The notes below the pieces were generated by a model, which worked only from the letters and a program-made list of their open reading frames with translations, was not told the origin of the DNA and searched no databases. Position numbers and translations under genes: made by a program. A DNA stretch of 35,998 nt from CAYHSW01 sp964431075 (GTDB taxonomy: Bacteria > Patescibacteriota > Microgenomatia > JAMCZE01). The stretch spans positions 1 through 35,998 of the forward strand of contig CAYSID010000010.1 in the NCBI GenBank assembly GCA_964431075.1, read 5' to 3'. This document shows, piece after piece, positions 16,677 to 26,093 of the stretch. The first letter of the stretch is position 1. Every line of letters starts with the position of its first letter.

Positions 16677-18002
16677 ATGATTAGAAAGTTCTTTGAGAAT
16701 TCTTGGCCGTACTTATTAATTTTGGTTTTGTTGATACCGCTGTTGTGGCCACTTATTACCCCCGGGTTTTTTAGGAGCGATGATGGGGAATGGATGGTTA
16801 TAAGGTTAGTAGCGTTTTTTGATACTTTGCGGACAGGGCAATTCCCTGTCAGGTTTTTATGGAATTTAAATCACGGATTTGGTTATCCGGTGACTAACTT
16901 TTTATATCCATTACCATTTTATTTTGGATCCTTAATTCATCTATTAGGTTTTGGATTCGTTGATTCTATAAAAATTTTGTTTACTTTAAGTTTTATCTTG
17001 GGGAGTTGGTTTATGTATTTGCTAGTCAATAAAGAATGGGGTAAATGGGCGGGGATTGCTGCTGGAATATTTTATTCGTACGCCCCGTACCGGATTTTTG
17101 ATGTCTATTCCCGTGGTTCCCTTGGTGAATCCGTTGCTTTTGTCTTTATTCCCTTAATTTTTTATTTTATTAATCAAAAAAAGACGGCCGCAACAGCTTT
17201 AAGTACCGCCGCCCTTATTTGTTCTCACAATGTGATTGCTTTTTTGTTTGTACCTATTATCCTTGTTTATTTAATAATTAAGAAATTTCCCTTGATACTT
17301 GCTTCTAAATACATGCTTCTAGCCGCCGCGGTGGCGGCGTGGTTTTGGTTTCCCGCCCTTTATGATTTGCAATACACTCGCGCCTCTATAACCGCAGTTT
17401 CAAATTATAAAGACTATTTTCTAAATTTTAATTTATTAGGTATTATAGTCCCAATAATAATTTTCACTACAATAATACGTAATATTGTAGTAAAAAAATT
17501 TAATACAAATTTCGCGATTATTGTTTGTCTGGTATCAATATTTTTTACTTTACCAATTTCTGAAATTTTTTGGCAAATATTGCCGTTACCAAAACTCGTT
17601 CAATTTCCCTGGCGGTTTTTATCAGTAACCATATTCTTCTCATCAATCTTGATTGGATCGTTAATTAAAAATATAAAATTATTTTTGGCATTTATCGCTG
17701 TTTTAATGCTGACTACTCGATTTACTGTTGATAAAATTTATTTTGAAGATAACTATTATGTGGCAAACGATGGTACAACGACAGTTAAAAATGAATATAT
17801 GCCCAAGTGGGTAAAATTCGATCCAACACAACGGGCAACTCAAAAATCGGCAGTATATTTTCCGGGTATCAAGCCGGAAGTTTATAATGAGAATGGTATT
17901 GTAATAAGTGATACTGTTTCATTTAGTGAAACTAACCCAAGATTAATTGCAAATATAATATCTGTTATCGCCATAGTCATATGCGTCGTGTTATTAATTT
18001 AA
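16677..18002 (+). CDS. PTPS-related polytopic membrane protein
   Basis: 441 residues. About ten helices with outer-loop motifs RSDDGEWMVIRL, QFPVRFLWNLNHGFGYPVTN and SYAPYRIFDVYSRGSLGE. These are shared with the paralogue at 22228 (HHDDQQVARL, QFPVRV, FGYPLFNFYPP, YAPYHAVDAYVRGALAE) and match the membrane family annotated as 6-pyruvoyl-tetrahydropterin-synthase-related, which looks like a GT-C enzyme. Activity is unproven. The C-terminal extracytoplasmic domain is about 90 residues shorter than in the paralogue. TTG at 16674 is an alternative start, but the ATG fits the -10 spacing. A 28-bp palindromic element (17466-17493) lies inside a loop, encoding TTIIRNIVV. Confidence 0.75.
   Translation: MIRKFFENSWPYLLILVLLIPLLWPLITPGFFRSDDGEWMVIRLVAFFDTLRTGQFPVRFLWNLNHGFGYPVTNFLYPLPFYFGSLIHLLGFGFVDSIKILFTLSFILGSWFMYLLVNKEWGKWAGIAAGIFYSYAPYRIFDVYSRGSLGESVAFVFIPLIFYFINQKKTAATALSTAALICSHNVIAFLFVPIILVYLIIKKFPLILASKYMLLAAAVAAWFWFPALYDLQYTRASITAVSNYKDYFLNFNLLGIIVPIIIFTTIIRNIVVKKFNTNFAIIVCLVSIFFTLPISEIFWQILPLPKLVQFPWRFLSVTIFFSSILIGSLIKNIKLFLAFIAVLMLTTRFTVDKIYFEDNYYVANDGTTTVKNEYMPKWVKFDPTQRATQKSAVYFPGIKPEVYNENGIVISDTVSFSETNPRLIANIISVIAIVICVVLLI
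17466..17493 (+). repeat. Palindromic element A, copy 1
   Basis: ACTACAATA and TATTGTAGT are perfect arms around a short centre containing ACGT, followed by AA. It matches copy 2 (23771-23798, opposite strand) at 26 of 28 positions and copy 3 (28936-28963) at 23 of 28. It is in frame in the PTPS-related gene, read as TTIIRNIVV. Confidence 0.8.
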
Positions 18003-19354
18003 TTTTTTCTATCTCCTATTTTTACTTTGCCTTTTTATTTTTGCGAAGTATTTTATGGGGCGGGATCCCTTTCTGGTCCGACCCGGCAAGAGATTTGCTT
18101 TTAGCTTGGGATAACCTGAATAAAATTACTTTGATCGGTCCTCCCGGCGGCATTCCCGGAGTTTTTTACGGTCCTTATTGGATTTGGGCGAACAGTTTGG
18201 TTTTAATTTTTACCAAAGATCCGCGCTTTTGCGCGTTGTTCGTAATTTTTATTCCTTACTTCACAATTTTTCCGGTACTTCTTTGGAAACTTGGAAAATA
18301 CATTGGTCATGCCACCGCAATTGCCATCTGGCTTATTTTTATGTCAATTTACGGCTCGTCCTACGCCACTTTTATTTGGCAGCCATATTTGGTTCCAATT
18401 TTTATAACAGCCCTTACTTATATCGCCGCCAACAATATTTTAAGCAAACCTTTTCTGGTGGGGGCTCTCGCTGCCATGCTTGTCAATTTCCATCTTTCTT
18501 TCGGGATTGTAACCTGCTTATCAATTTCTGTTTTATTTTTTATATCTTGGCTGATTAAAACCCGCAAAATCGGGACCTTGTTTTTTTTCGTGGCCGGAGT
18601 TTTAACGGTTTTTTTACCATTTTTACTTTTTGAAACCCGTCACGGATTTAACCAAACGCGATCGTTTTTAACGGCGGTAATCAATTCCGCGGTCTATAAC
18701 AGCGCCTCCGTTGGACAATTGGGAATGTCAAAAATGGAAATCCTTTCAAGATTTCAACCCATGGTGGTTGTAATTATTGCCTCGCTATTTACGAAAATTT
18801 CCAAAGTGAATAAAGGGGCGCTGGTTTTTCTGCTTTTTAATATCTTTGGCCTATTAATGGTTTTTTACACTTCCAAAAATCCGGTTTGGGATTATTATTT
18901 TATCGGCACCGAAACCTTGTTTTTGCTTCTAACAGGAGTTCTTATTAATAAATCAAAAGTTTTTTCCTCAATAATTTTTATTGTTGCGCTGATAATTTTC
19001 GGCAAACATGTCTTAAATTTTGTCCGTGATCCCGGGGCGGAGTTTCTATCGGTTCCCTCGCTTGCCAGTAAACAGTTAACTGCCGAGACAATTATCAATG
19101 ATGCGGAAAATAATTCTTTTAAGGTTTTTGCTTATTCTCCAAGTATTTATACGTTTGATTATGATTATTTATTTAAGTGGTTAATACCAAACCGCCAGAC
19201 AGGCCAAAGCACGTACTTAATAATTCCCCCGGAAACTTCATGGGCGGTTAAAGAAGATTTCATTAATTACAAAACTCCGGATGCTGATTTTGAAACACTT
19301 TGGGAAAAAATTCAACCGGACGGAACGACGATAATTAAACGATGGCCAAAATAA
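17981..19354 (+). CDS. GT39-like membrane glycosyltransferase
   Basis: 457 residues. First helix, then the loop WSDPARD (D34, R37, D38), the PPGGIPGVFYGPYW segment, and ETRHGFNQTR. These equal DQGRD / GGFYTGPIYYY / ELRHGF in the gene at 8129, so both belong to one GT-C subgroup. It probably uses polyprenyl-linked sugar on the outer membrane face. About 120 residues at the C-terminus are soluble. The start overlaps the previous gene by 22 bases and the end overlaps the next by 13, so it is in the same operon. Confidence 0.8.
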   Translation: MRRVINLIFSISYFYFAFLFLRSILWGGIPFWSDPARDLLLAWDNLNKITLIGPPGGIPGVFYGPYWIWANSLVLIFTKDPRFCALFVIFIPYFTIFPVLLWKLGKYIGHATAIAIWLIFMSIYGSSYATFIWQPYLVPIFITALTYIAANNILSKPFLVGALAAMLVNFHLSFGIVTCLSISVLFFISWLIKTRKIGTLFFFVAGVLTVFLPFLLFETRHGFNQTRSFLTAVINSAVYNSASVGQLGMSKMEILSRFQPMVVVIIASLFTKISKVNKGALVFLLFNIFGLLMVFYTSKNPVWDYYFIGTETLFLLLTGVLINKSKVFSSIIFIVALIIFGKHVLNFVRDPGAEFLSVPSLASKQLTAETIINDAENNSFKVFAYSPSIYTFDYDYLFKWLIPNRQTGQSTYLIIPPETSWAVKEDFINYKTPDADFETLWEKIQPDGTTIIKRWPK

Positions 19355-20856
19355 TAATTATTATTGCTTTGATAATTGGGCTCTATGGCTGGCGCGGTCA
19401 TGTTATCTGGGGCTTTGACCAGTCGCGTGATGCCTTCGAAGCGGCGAATATTTGGCAAAAATTTGATTTCAAACTTCTTGGGCCGTCATCGGACATTCCG
19501 GGGGTCAATCATGGCCCTCTCTGGTATTATTTTTTGGCCCCTGTTTATTTTATTTTTGACGGCAATCCCAATCCTGTAAGCCTTCTTTTTTTACTAGTAT
19601 TATTTTTAAGTTCCATATTTGTTTATAAGTTATCCTACAAGTTATTTCCTAACAAGCTAACTGCCTATCTGGCTGTCTGCCTATATTTATTGTCCCCGTT
19701 GTTCCAAAGTTATACCCGTTGGATGTCAAACCCTATGCTCTCGCTTTTTATTAGCCCGATAATTTTAATGTTATTGTGGGATTATTTTGAGAAACCCTTA
19801 AAAAGGACCGCTTTTTTATCGGGATTATTTTTCGGCTTGTTAATTCAATCTGATGTGGCCTTCGGAATATTTCTTTTTGTCCTGCCATTTTATTATTGGC
19901 TGTTTAAACAAAAATTAATATTTACTGATATTTTAAGTTTTCTTTTTGGATTTCTTGCCGGAGTTATAACTTTTATTTTGGCGGAAATAAAGTTCGGCGG
20001 CCGGATGACGCTTGGTCTTTTAAACTTCATTCTTAATGGTCCCCAACCAATGTCGTCGGCAAGTGGAGCTTTGTTTCAACTTTTCGATCGAGTTATCGAT
20101 TTTTTATCGTTTACCATTCTACCATTTCCGAAACTTTTGATAATTATTCTTGCGCTAATTTTAATTCGAAAAATAAATTTTTCCTCAAGGCCAACTGTCT
20201 TTTTGTTATTTTGGCTGTCAAACATTGTTATTTTTCAATTTTTTGCCACGGGGATTACCGGATCAGGATTTGTTTTCGCCCCAAGCCTTGCACCGCTTGT
20301 AATTTTGGCAGCAAATATATTAGTTAACTATCGGTTATTGGTTTTTCTTATTTTCGCTGCCCAGACGGTTTTGAATCTCAAATGGCTAAACGTTGATTAC
20401 TCCCCAGTTTCGGTGCAGCGCGGAGTGACTTTAACGGCCGAAGAAAAGGTGATTGATTACACTTATACCCAGTCAGATAACGAGCCGTTTATCATTATTA
20501 CCATGACAAATCCATTGTATATTAATACTAACTGGGCCTACCTTTATGAATTTTACGGGCGGAAAAAATACGGCAGCCTGCCGTTTTGGGCGGGGAAGAG
20601 CCAGAAAGGATATTTAGGAAATTTGCCGGACAAAATTTTTGACACTAAATGGCGGTTCCTGATTTTGGAGCAATCCACCGGCATTCCGGATATATACGTG
20701 ACTAAAACAATCTACGAAGAGGACCGATTGTCCGATTTGATTGCCGAGGAAAAATTCGCCGGCCTTACCGTCCAAAAACGTCTCTTTCATCCCAACAAGG
20801 GACCCATTGAAATTCCGGAAGCGTTAAGACTTGCCCCTAAAATTCTAGCAGAGTAA
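19342..20856 (+). CDS. GT39-like membrane glycosyltransferase
   Basis: 504 residues; first helix, then WGFDQSRDAFEA (D26, R29, D30), LLGPSSDIPGVNHGPLWYY and RWMSNPMLSL. It is closely related to the minus-strand gene at 20837 (TYDQARD, LVGPPTDIPTLFHGPLYYY, RWLSNPAFVV), which lies tail to tail with it. The long soluble C-terminal domain (from about 370) has TMTNPLYINTNWAYLYEFYG, matching AVTNPYLYPTLWAYHYR in that paralogue. The role is as for other GT-C members: sugar transfer outside the cell from a lipid donor. The acceptor is unknown. Confidence 0.8.
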   Translation: MAKIIIIIALIIGLYGWRGHVIWGFDQSRDAFEAANIWQKFDFKLLGPSSDIPGVNHGPLWYYFLAPVYFIFDGNPNPVSLLFLLVLFLSSIFVYKLSYKLFPNKLTAYLAVCLYLLSPLFQSYTRWMSNPMLSLFISPIILMLLWDYFEKPLKRTAFLSGLFFGLLIQSDVAFGIFLFVLPFYYWLFKQKLIFTDILSFLFGFLAGVITFILAEIKFGGRMTLGLLNFILNGPQPMSSASGALFQLFDRVIDFLSFTILPFPKLLIIILALILIRKINFSSRPTVFLLFWLSNIVIFQFFATGITGSGFVFAPSLAPLVILAANILVNYRLLVFLIFAAQTVLNLKWLNVDYSPVSVQRGVTLTAEEKVIDYTYTQSDNEPFIIITMTNPLYINTNWAYLYEFYGRKKYGSLPFWAGKSQKGYLGNLPDKIFDTKWRFLILEQSTGIPDIYVTKTIYEEDRLSDLIAEEKFAGLTVQKRLFHPNKGPIEIPEALRLAPKILAE

Positions 20857-22249
20857 ATTTACCGAAGTTGTACTCCTGTTTTAAATCGTGACGGCGCTTT
20901 TCGGCGTCAATTAACTGGTTGGCCCAAGATTGCGCGGCCCCCACTTCCGGTTCTATGATTAAAAATTCAAGATCCTGTTTTTGGTCGTTTTGGATAAAGA
21001 CTCCCTGTCCGGCAAAAGTGTACGCCGTTAATCCACGGTAGAACGGAGGATTTTTGCGGTAATGGTAGGCCCAAAGAGTGGGGTATAAATACGGATTGGT
21101 AACAGCATTGAGAGAAAATTGTCTCCCGGCCGCAATTTCATAAGTCTTAGAAACGAGTGCCGTTTCATTCCTTAAAATCATTCCCGGTTGAACTTTAAAA
21201 AGTGATTCCTTACTTTGGAAAATGGCGTAAAGATTTCCAAAAACAACTGTCATAAGCATGGCCCCGGCAAGAATTGCAGATTTTTTATTTAGAATATAAA
21301 TCCCGTTTGCCACAAGAAGAATAACGGCGAACCCCATGCCGACCCCGATAAAAATATGCATGGTGTCTGAAAAAAGAAAAACCAAAAAATGACCGGCTAA
21401 AAGGAACAAGGAAAATACAGCCGGCTCTCGTGATTTTTTGTGCAAAAAAATATTTACTAAAGCTATAAAAACAGCGAGAGAAAGAGCCGTAATCGGGTAG
21501 GAAGGAAATAAATTATTGACGAACAGGTTTTGCAAACTTTCAAAATAATGACGGAAACGGTTAATTAAATCAAAATTACCGGTATTTTCGCGGCTGAAAA
21601 AGTTTATTAATCCCAAGACCCCCTGAAAATTAAATTTTATTTCCGCCGCCAAAAAACTTGACATAAGAACAAAAAATAAAAACAGCGATTTAAATAAATG
21701 TTTTTTGGGACTTTTAATCAAGTAAATAATTGTTAGAGGCAAAAGATATAACATAAAAAACTGGAACTGGATGCAAAGACCCAATCCAAGGGCTGTCAGG
21801 GGCAGGTTTTTAAGTCTTAGCCCCAAAAGCCAGATAGCCATGGAAGGAACAACAAAAGCCGGATTTGATAACCAGCGGGCGTAGGAAACCATTTCGAATG
21901 AAACTAAAAACAGAATAACAGGCATAAAGGCCCAAAACTTGGATCTGAATAAACTAAAGGCCAAAAGGTATAGAGGTATACAGGAAAGCAAATTTAAAAA
22001 AATAACCGCCGGAAAAGCAGATTCCGGTCGGTTGAATAAAGCTAAAAAATAGTAGTAAAGAGGGCCGTGGAATAGTGTGGGAATATCTGTCGGCGGCCCA
22101 ACAAGTTTGAAATCGCCATTTCTTATGGATTCACCCATGAATAAATCTCTTGCCTGGTCGTAAGTAAAAAGCACATGATCCAACCCCGGATAAACTCTTA
22201 GGAAAATTGCTATAATGAGGATTACCAATGCGAAAAGTAGTGTTTTCAC
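20837..22249 (-). CDS. GT39-like membrane glycosyltransferase (opposite strand)
   Basis: 470 residues from a GTG start; no ATG occurs before residue 38. Motifs are TYDQARD (D31, R34, D35), GPPTDIPTLFHGPLYYY and a C-terminal soluble domain with AVTNPYLYPTLWAYHYR. It is the inverted neighbour and paralogue of the gene at 19342, which it overlaps by 20 bases at the 3' end. At the 5' end it overlaps the divergent gene at 22228 by 22 bases, and its own -10 box (TATAAT, eight bases before GTG) lies inside that gene. TTG at codon 7 is an alternative start. Confidence 0.8.
   Translation of the reverse strand: MKTLLFALVILIIAIFLRVYPGLDHVLFTYDQARDLFMGESIRNGDFKLVGPPTDIPTLFHGPLYYYFLALFNRPESAFPAVIFLNLLSCIPLYLLAFSLFRSKFWAFMPVILFLVSFEMVSYARWLSNPAFVVPSMAIWLLGLRLKNLPLTALGLGLCIQFQFFMLYLLPLTIIYLIKSPKKHLFKSLFLFFVLMSSFLAAEIKFNFQGVLGLINFFSRENTGNFDLINRFRHYFESLQNLFVNNLFPSYPITALSLAVFIALVNIFLHKKSREPAVFSLFLLAGHFLVFLFSDTMHIFIGVGMGFAVILLVANGIYILNKKSAILAGAMLMTVVFGNLYAIFQSKESLFKVQPGMILRNETALVSKTYEIAAGRQFSLNAVTNPYLYPTLWAYHYRKNPPFYRGLTAYTFAGQGVFIQNDQKQDLEFLIIEPEVGAAQSWANQLIDAEKRRHDLKQEYNFGKFTLLEF
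22208..22216 (+). promoter_or_regulatory. Extended -10 promoter inside the minus-strand GT39 gene
   Basis: TGCTATAAT is an extended -10 element with perfect TATAAT (22211-22216), 11 bases before the ATG at 22228. It lies within the 5' coding part of the opposing gene. Confidence 0.5.
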
Positions 22250-23844
22250 TGCTTGTTATTATAGCGCTTTCTTTTTTCTCGTGGCAGCCACTTTTAAATC
22301 CGGGATTTTTCGTCCACCACGATGATCAACAAGTGGCCAGACTGTTTGAGCTTGGAAAAGCTCTAATGGCGGGACAGTTTCCGGTGCGGGTAGTACCGGA
22401 TTTAGGTTTTGGTTTCGGTTACCCGCTTTTTAACTTTTACCCTCCATTTGTTTATTATCTCGGAGAGATTTATCATTTAGTTGGCTTTGGATATATAAGT
22501 TCAATAAAACTTGTTTGGGCAACCGCTCTTATCGGGTCGGCAACTGCCATGTATTTTTTGGCGAAAAAATATTTTGGCAGGACCGGAGCCGTTGTCTCGG
22601 CGTCGTTTTATTTATACGCTCCCTATCATGCCGTTGATGCTTATGTCCGGGGGGCTTTGGCGGAGCTGTTTTCCTTTGTCTGGCTGCCGCTGATTCTTTT
22701 ATTTTCTAATAAGCCGATCGTCGCGGGAATCTTTCTTGCTTTGTTGATGATTACCCATAATTTAATTTTTCTGCCGTTTGCCGGGTTTTATATCCTCTGG
22801 TCAAGAAATCTCAAAAACATCCTTTTATCGCTTCTGGTTTGTTTTGGGCTGACGGCGTTTTTCTGGTTACCGGCGTTGGGGGAAAAGCATTTCACTTTGG
22901 TTGATGATTTGCTAATTAAAAGCCTGGCTTCGTATAAAATTCATTTTGTCTGTCTCTCCCAGCTTTGGGACTCCCTCTGGGGTTACGGCGGCTCCATTGC
23001 CGGCTGTGTTGATGGCATGTCTTTTAAACTTGGTAAACTCCATGTTTTGGTTGCCGCGCTGGCTTTAATGGTGGGTTTGATAAAACGGTCCAAATTTATT
23101 ATTTCTTGTTTCTTGTTTTTGGCCATTTCCGTTTATATGACCACAGAGTATTCCACTTTTATCTGGGACCGTTTTCCCCAGCTTTGGTATCTGCAGTTCC
23201 CGTGGCGGTTTTTGGAGTTTGCCGCTTTGTTCAGTTCCTTGCTGGCGGGGTCTTTAGTAATTAAAAAACCAATTGCTTTGATATTAATTTCTCTCTTGTT
23301 ATTTTTTAATGTTAAATTATTTGTTCCCCAAACTTATACTAATGTTACCGATCGTGATTTAACTTCCGATGAAGAAATTAAATGGCGGGTAAGCGGGACC
23401 TCGTTTGAGTACTTGCCTAAGGGGATCGCCGTCAGGATTCGGGATAACGGAACTTTGGGAGTAGATATTGACAAAGAAACGGTCAAAGTCCTTTCTCAAA
23501 ACAGATATGAAGTGGTCTGGGGCGATTTTACTCCGGCGGTCGTGGATTTTGACCGGGCCGGGCAATTTGTCATCAGCGGCAGTTCCCGCCTTGGAGCCGA
23601 CTTGCGGATTAATATTGCTAATTTTCCGGGTTGGAAATTAAAGATAAACAGCCGGGAGGCTGAAGTTAGGGACGGTAATAAATACAAACTAATCACGGTG
23701 ACGGTTCCGGCTGGGCAGTCACAGATTATCGGCAGATTCACCGACACTCCCGTCCGGACGCTGGGCAATCTTACTACGATATTATGTATTATTGTAGTAA
23801 GCGGGGGGTTGATATATCATGAATACCGAAGAAATAAAAAATAA
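22228..23844 (+). CDS. PTPS-related polytopic membrane protein with C-terminal beta domain
   Basis: 538 residues; the longer paralogue of the gene at 16677. About ten helices carry HHDDQQVARL, FGFGYPLFNFYPP, YAPYHAVDAYVRGALAE and ITHNLIFLPF. An extracytoplasmic beta-rich domain (about 395-505) ends in NFPGWKLKI and VPAGQSQI, like the C-terminal domain of YfhO proteins, and is followed by a final helix. It is probably a GT-C-type enzyme of envelope glycan assembly; this is inferred from family and context. A palindromic element (23771-23798) encodes part of the last helix (LTTILCIIVVS). Its 5' end overlaps a divergent gene. Confidence 0.76.
   Translation: MRKVVFSLLVIIALSFFSWQPLLNPGFFVHHDDQQVARLFELGKALMAGQFPVRVVPDLGFGFGYPLFNFYPPFVYYLGEIYHLVGFGYISSIKLVWATALIGSATAMYFLAKKYFGRTGAVVSASFYLYAPYHAVDAYVRGALAELFSFVWLPLILLFSNKPIVAGIFLALLMITHNLIFLPFAGFYILWSRNLKNILLSLLVCFGLTAFFWLPALGEKHFTLVDDLLIKSLASYKIHFVCLSQLWDSLWGYGGSIAGCVDGMSFKLGKLHVLVAALALMVGLIKRSKFIISCFLFLAISVYMTTEYSTFIWDRFPQLWYLQFPWRFLEFAALFSSLLAGSLVIKKPIALILISLLLFFNVKLFVPQTYTNVTDRDLTSDEEIKWRVSGTSFEYLPKGIAVRIRDNGTLGVDIDKETVKVLSQNRYEVVWGDFTPAVVDFDRAGQFVISGSSRLGADLRINIANFPGWKLKINSREAEVRDGNKYKLITVTVPAGQSQIIGRFTDTPVRTLGNLTTILCIIVVSGGLIYHEYRRNKK
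22258..22263 (-). promoter_or_regulatory. -10 box inside the plus-strand PTPS-related gene
   Basis: Perfect TATAAT on the minus strand, eight bases before the GTG start at 22249, with a partial -35 (CTGCCA at 22282-22287, 18 bases away). It lies within the first codons of the gene at 22228. Confidence 0.45.
23771..23798 (-). repeat. Palindromic element A, copy 2
   Basis: Read on the minus strand it equals copy 1 at 26 of 28 positions. In the host gene (plus strand) it encodes LTTILCIIVVS in the final membrane helix. The position in the protein differs from copy 1 in the paralogous gene, so the two copies are separate insertions. Confidence 0.8.
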
Positions 23845-25270
23845 AACCGTCAGAAGTGTTGTCGCTTTGACTGGCAGAACGATAATTCTGCAGCTTATTA
23901 ATTTCTTTACCTTCAATTTTCTTGCGGCCTATTTGGGGTTGGTGTTAACCGGAATCTATTTTACGATCGCGGCCATTCGGGACACTCTTAATTATTTTAT
24001 TGATGTTGGTATTGGGGCGGCAGTTATCCAGCAAAAAAGAGAAGCTTCCAACCAGGAATTATCCAGTGTTTTTTGGGTTCAGCTTTTCCTGACGGCGATG
24101 GTTGTTGTTGTCGGTTTTCTGATAACCGGCTCAGTCCGAAACACTTTATCTCTAACCATAGAAGGAGTTTATCTTTACTGGGCGTTACTGTTTGTGCTTT
24201 TTTTAAATTCTTTTAAAGTTATTCCTTCGATTTTACTGGAACGCGGCCTTGAATTTGAAAAACAGGTTTTGCCGCAATTTGCCGAAGCAATTATTTTTAA
24301 TGTCTTGGTCGTGTTTTTTGCTTTTAAAGGCTTCGGCTTGTATTCATATGTTTACGGGGCAGTAGCAAGCAGCATTGTGGGGCTGGTCCTGTATTATAAA
24401 ATTAAACCGTTTTTTCCCGGATTTACCCTTTCTTTGACTTTAGTTAAACCATTAATCTCCTACGGTCTGCAATACCAAGCCAAGAGTTACATTTCCGTAG
24501 TCAAAGATCAGCTTCTGATTATTTTTGTGGCGGCCAACAAAAGCATTGGCCCCGCCGGTGTTGGCGCATGGCAATTTGCTCAACGGTGGGCTTACAGTCC
24601 TTTTCGGTTTATCGTTGACAACACGACCAAAGTAAGCTTTCCGGCCTTTTCCAGAATCGCGGAGAAAGAAAAAGTTGTCCGGGGCGTTGAAAAATCCCTC
24701 TTTTTTGTTTCGCTTCTGCTTTTCCCGGCATTAATTTACATTGCCCTGTTCGGGACCATTTTTGTAAATTTGATTCCGAGGTTGAATCAATATGTTGTTG
24801 CCCTTCCCTCACTTTACATTTTATGTTTTCAAGCCGGTTTATCGGCCTGGTCTAACATACTGGTTAATGTTCTGGATGCCAGCGGACGGGTAAAAACGAC
24901 TTTGCTGTTAATGATTTTCTGGACGGCTTTTACATGGACGGCGACGATATTTTTATCAAATTTATACGGGGTGACGGGGGTGTCACTGGCCGCCTTACTT
25001 GTTTCAACAACGGTTTTTATTACCTTTTTAATAGTTAAACGTCATTTCAACTTTTCCGTTATTAAGAGTCTAAGAGCCCCGGTAATTGCTGCCGGTCTGA
25101 TGATTTTCTCAACATCGGGTTTTTACAAATTTTTTCCTCATGGGTTGGGGTATGCGGTTTTGAACATTTTGATTGGGGGGACAATTTATTTACTAAGTGT
25201 TTGGATTCTTGCCAAAAATGAAGTTATAATGGGAGTCAAACATGTTATCAGTAGCTATTCTCACTCATAA
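23819..25270 (+). CDS. MOP-superfamily lipid-linked oligosaccharide flippase (Wzx-like)
   Basis: 483 residues with 12-14 helices. It has the family's N-terminal ALTGRTIILQLINFFTFNFL helix, RDTLNYFIDVGIGAAVIQQ loop and the mid-protein LISYGLQYQAKSYISVVKDQ segment typical of Polysacc_synt_3 flippases. It would flip an undecaprenyl- or polyprenyl-linked oligosaccharide to the outer face, complementing the single-sugar donors made by the GT2s. The start overlaps the previous gene by 26 bases and the end overlaps the next GT2 by 29. A single flippase in such a large cluster suggests one repeat unit or glycan type. Confidence 0.85.
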   Translation: MNTEEIKNKTVRSVVALTGRTIILQLINFFTFNFLAAYLGLVLTGIYFTIAAIRDTLNYFIDVGIGAAVIQQKREASNQELSSVFWVQLFLTAMVVVVGFLITGSVRNTLSLTIEGVYLYWALLFVLFLNSFKVIPSILLERGLEFEKQVLPQFAEAIIFNVLVVFFAFKGFGLYSYVYGAVASSIVGLVLYYKIKPFFPGFTLSLTLVKPLISYGLQYQAKSYISVVKDQLLIIFVAANKSIGPAGVGAWQFAQRWAYSPFRFIVDNTTKVSFPAFSRIAEKEKVVRGVEKSLFFVSLLLFPALIYIALFGTIFVNLIPRLNQYVVALPSLYILCFQAGLSAWSNILVNVLDASGRVKTTLLLMIFWTAFTWTATIFLSNLYGVTGVSLAALLVSTTVFITFLIVKRHFNFSVIKSLRAPVIAAGLMIFSTSGFYKFFPHGLGYAVLNILIGGTIYLLSVWILAKNEVIMGVKHVISSYSHS

Positions 25271-26093
25271 CGAAGAAGAAAATATCAGGGACTGCCTTGA
25301 GTCCGTCAAGTGGGTGGACGAGATTGTCCTGGTTGACGAAAAATCAACGGACAGGACGGTGGCAATCGCCGCCGAATACACAAAAAATATTTTTATGGTT
25401 GATCATGAGGCGATGTTTCATAAAAATAAACAAATAGCTCTTAAAAAATGCACCGGTGACTGGATTTTCCAGATTGACGCTGATGAAAGGGTGACTCCCG
25501 AACTGAAAAATGAAATATTAACCCTGGGGGAAGGGACCTTTTCGGGCTACTGGGTTCCCCGCAAAAGTAAAATTTTCGGAAAATTTTTAGAACATACCGG
25601 CTGGTATCCTGATTATCAGGTTAAATTATTTAGAAACGGCAAGGGAAAATATCCCTGCAAAAGCGTTCATGAGATGATTGAAATTGAGGGGGAAATCGGA
25701 ACGTTAAAATCTGACTTATTGCACGAACATTACAAGTCTGTCGAACAATTTATCGACCGGATGAATCGGTATACCACCAATGACGCGGCATTTATTAACA
25801 AACCGGTGGTTTGGTCCGACGCTGTCAGATACCCGCTCGACGAATTTTTGAAAAGGTTTTTTTATTGGGAGGGCTATAAAGATGGTATGCACGGCTTGAC
25901 TTTATCTTTTTTGATGGCTTTGTATCGGTTGGTGGTTTTTGCCAAACTGTGGGAAAAGCAAAAGTTTAAAAGTGAATATTTTTCCTTACAGGATATTTAC
26001 GGGGAGTTTAAAAAAGCGGCTAAAGATTTCAAATATTGGCAAATTCAAGTTGAAAAAAACCCCATAAAAAAAGTATTGGGGAAAATTTTATGA
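25242..26093 (+). CDS. WaaE/LgtF-like GT2 glycosyltransferase
   Basis: 283 residues, preceded by the ribosome binding site GGGAG. The GT-A domain carries LTHNEEENI, LVDEKSTDRT (D32) and QIDADERVTPEL (D79-D81), then the family's GYWVPRKSKIFGK, HTGWYPDYQVKLFR and SVHEMIEI. This subgroup includes lipooligosaccharide core glucosyltransferases, but here the acceptor is probably a polyprenyl-linked glycan. The C-terminal ~80 residues carry a hydrophobic, membrane-associating stretch. It is followed by a similar GT2 with an ATGA overlap. Confidence 0.86.
   Translation: MLSVAILTHNEEENIRDCLESVKWVDEIVLVDEKSTDRTVAIAAEYTKNIFMVDHEAMFHKNKQIALKKCTGDWIFQIDADERVTPELKNEILTLGEGTFSGYWVPRKSKIFGKFLEHTGWYPDYQVKLFRNGKGKYPCKSVHEMIEIEGEIGTLKSDLLHEHYKSVEQFIDRMNRYTTNDAAFINKPVVWSDAVRYPLDEFLKRFFYWEGYKDGMHGLTLSFLMALYRLVVFAKLWEKQKFKSEYFSLQDIYGEFKKAAKDFKYWQIQVEKNPIKKVLGKIL

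Noticed and set aside
20837..20856. 20-bp convergent overlap, equal in size to that at 11362-11381, as a shared signal
   Set aside because: The two overlaps have no sequence similarity; equal length is coincidence.
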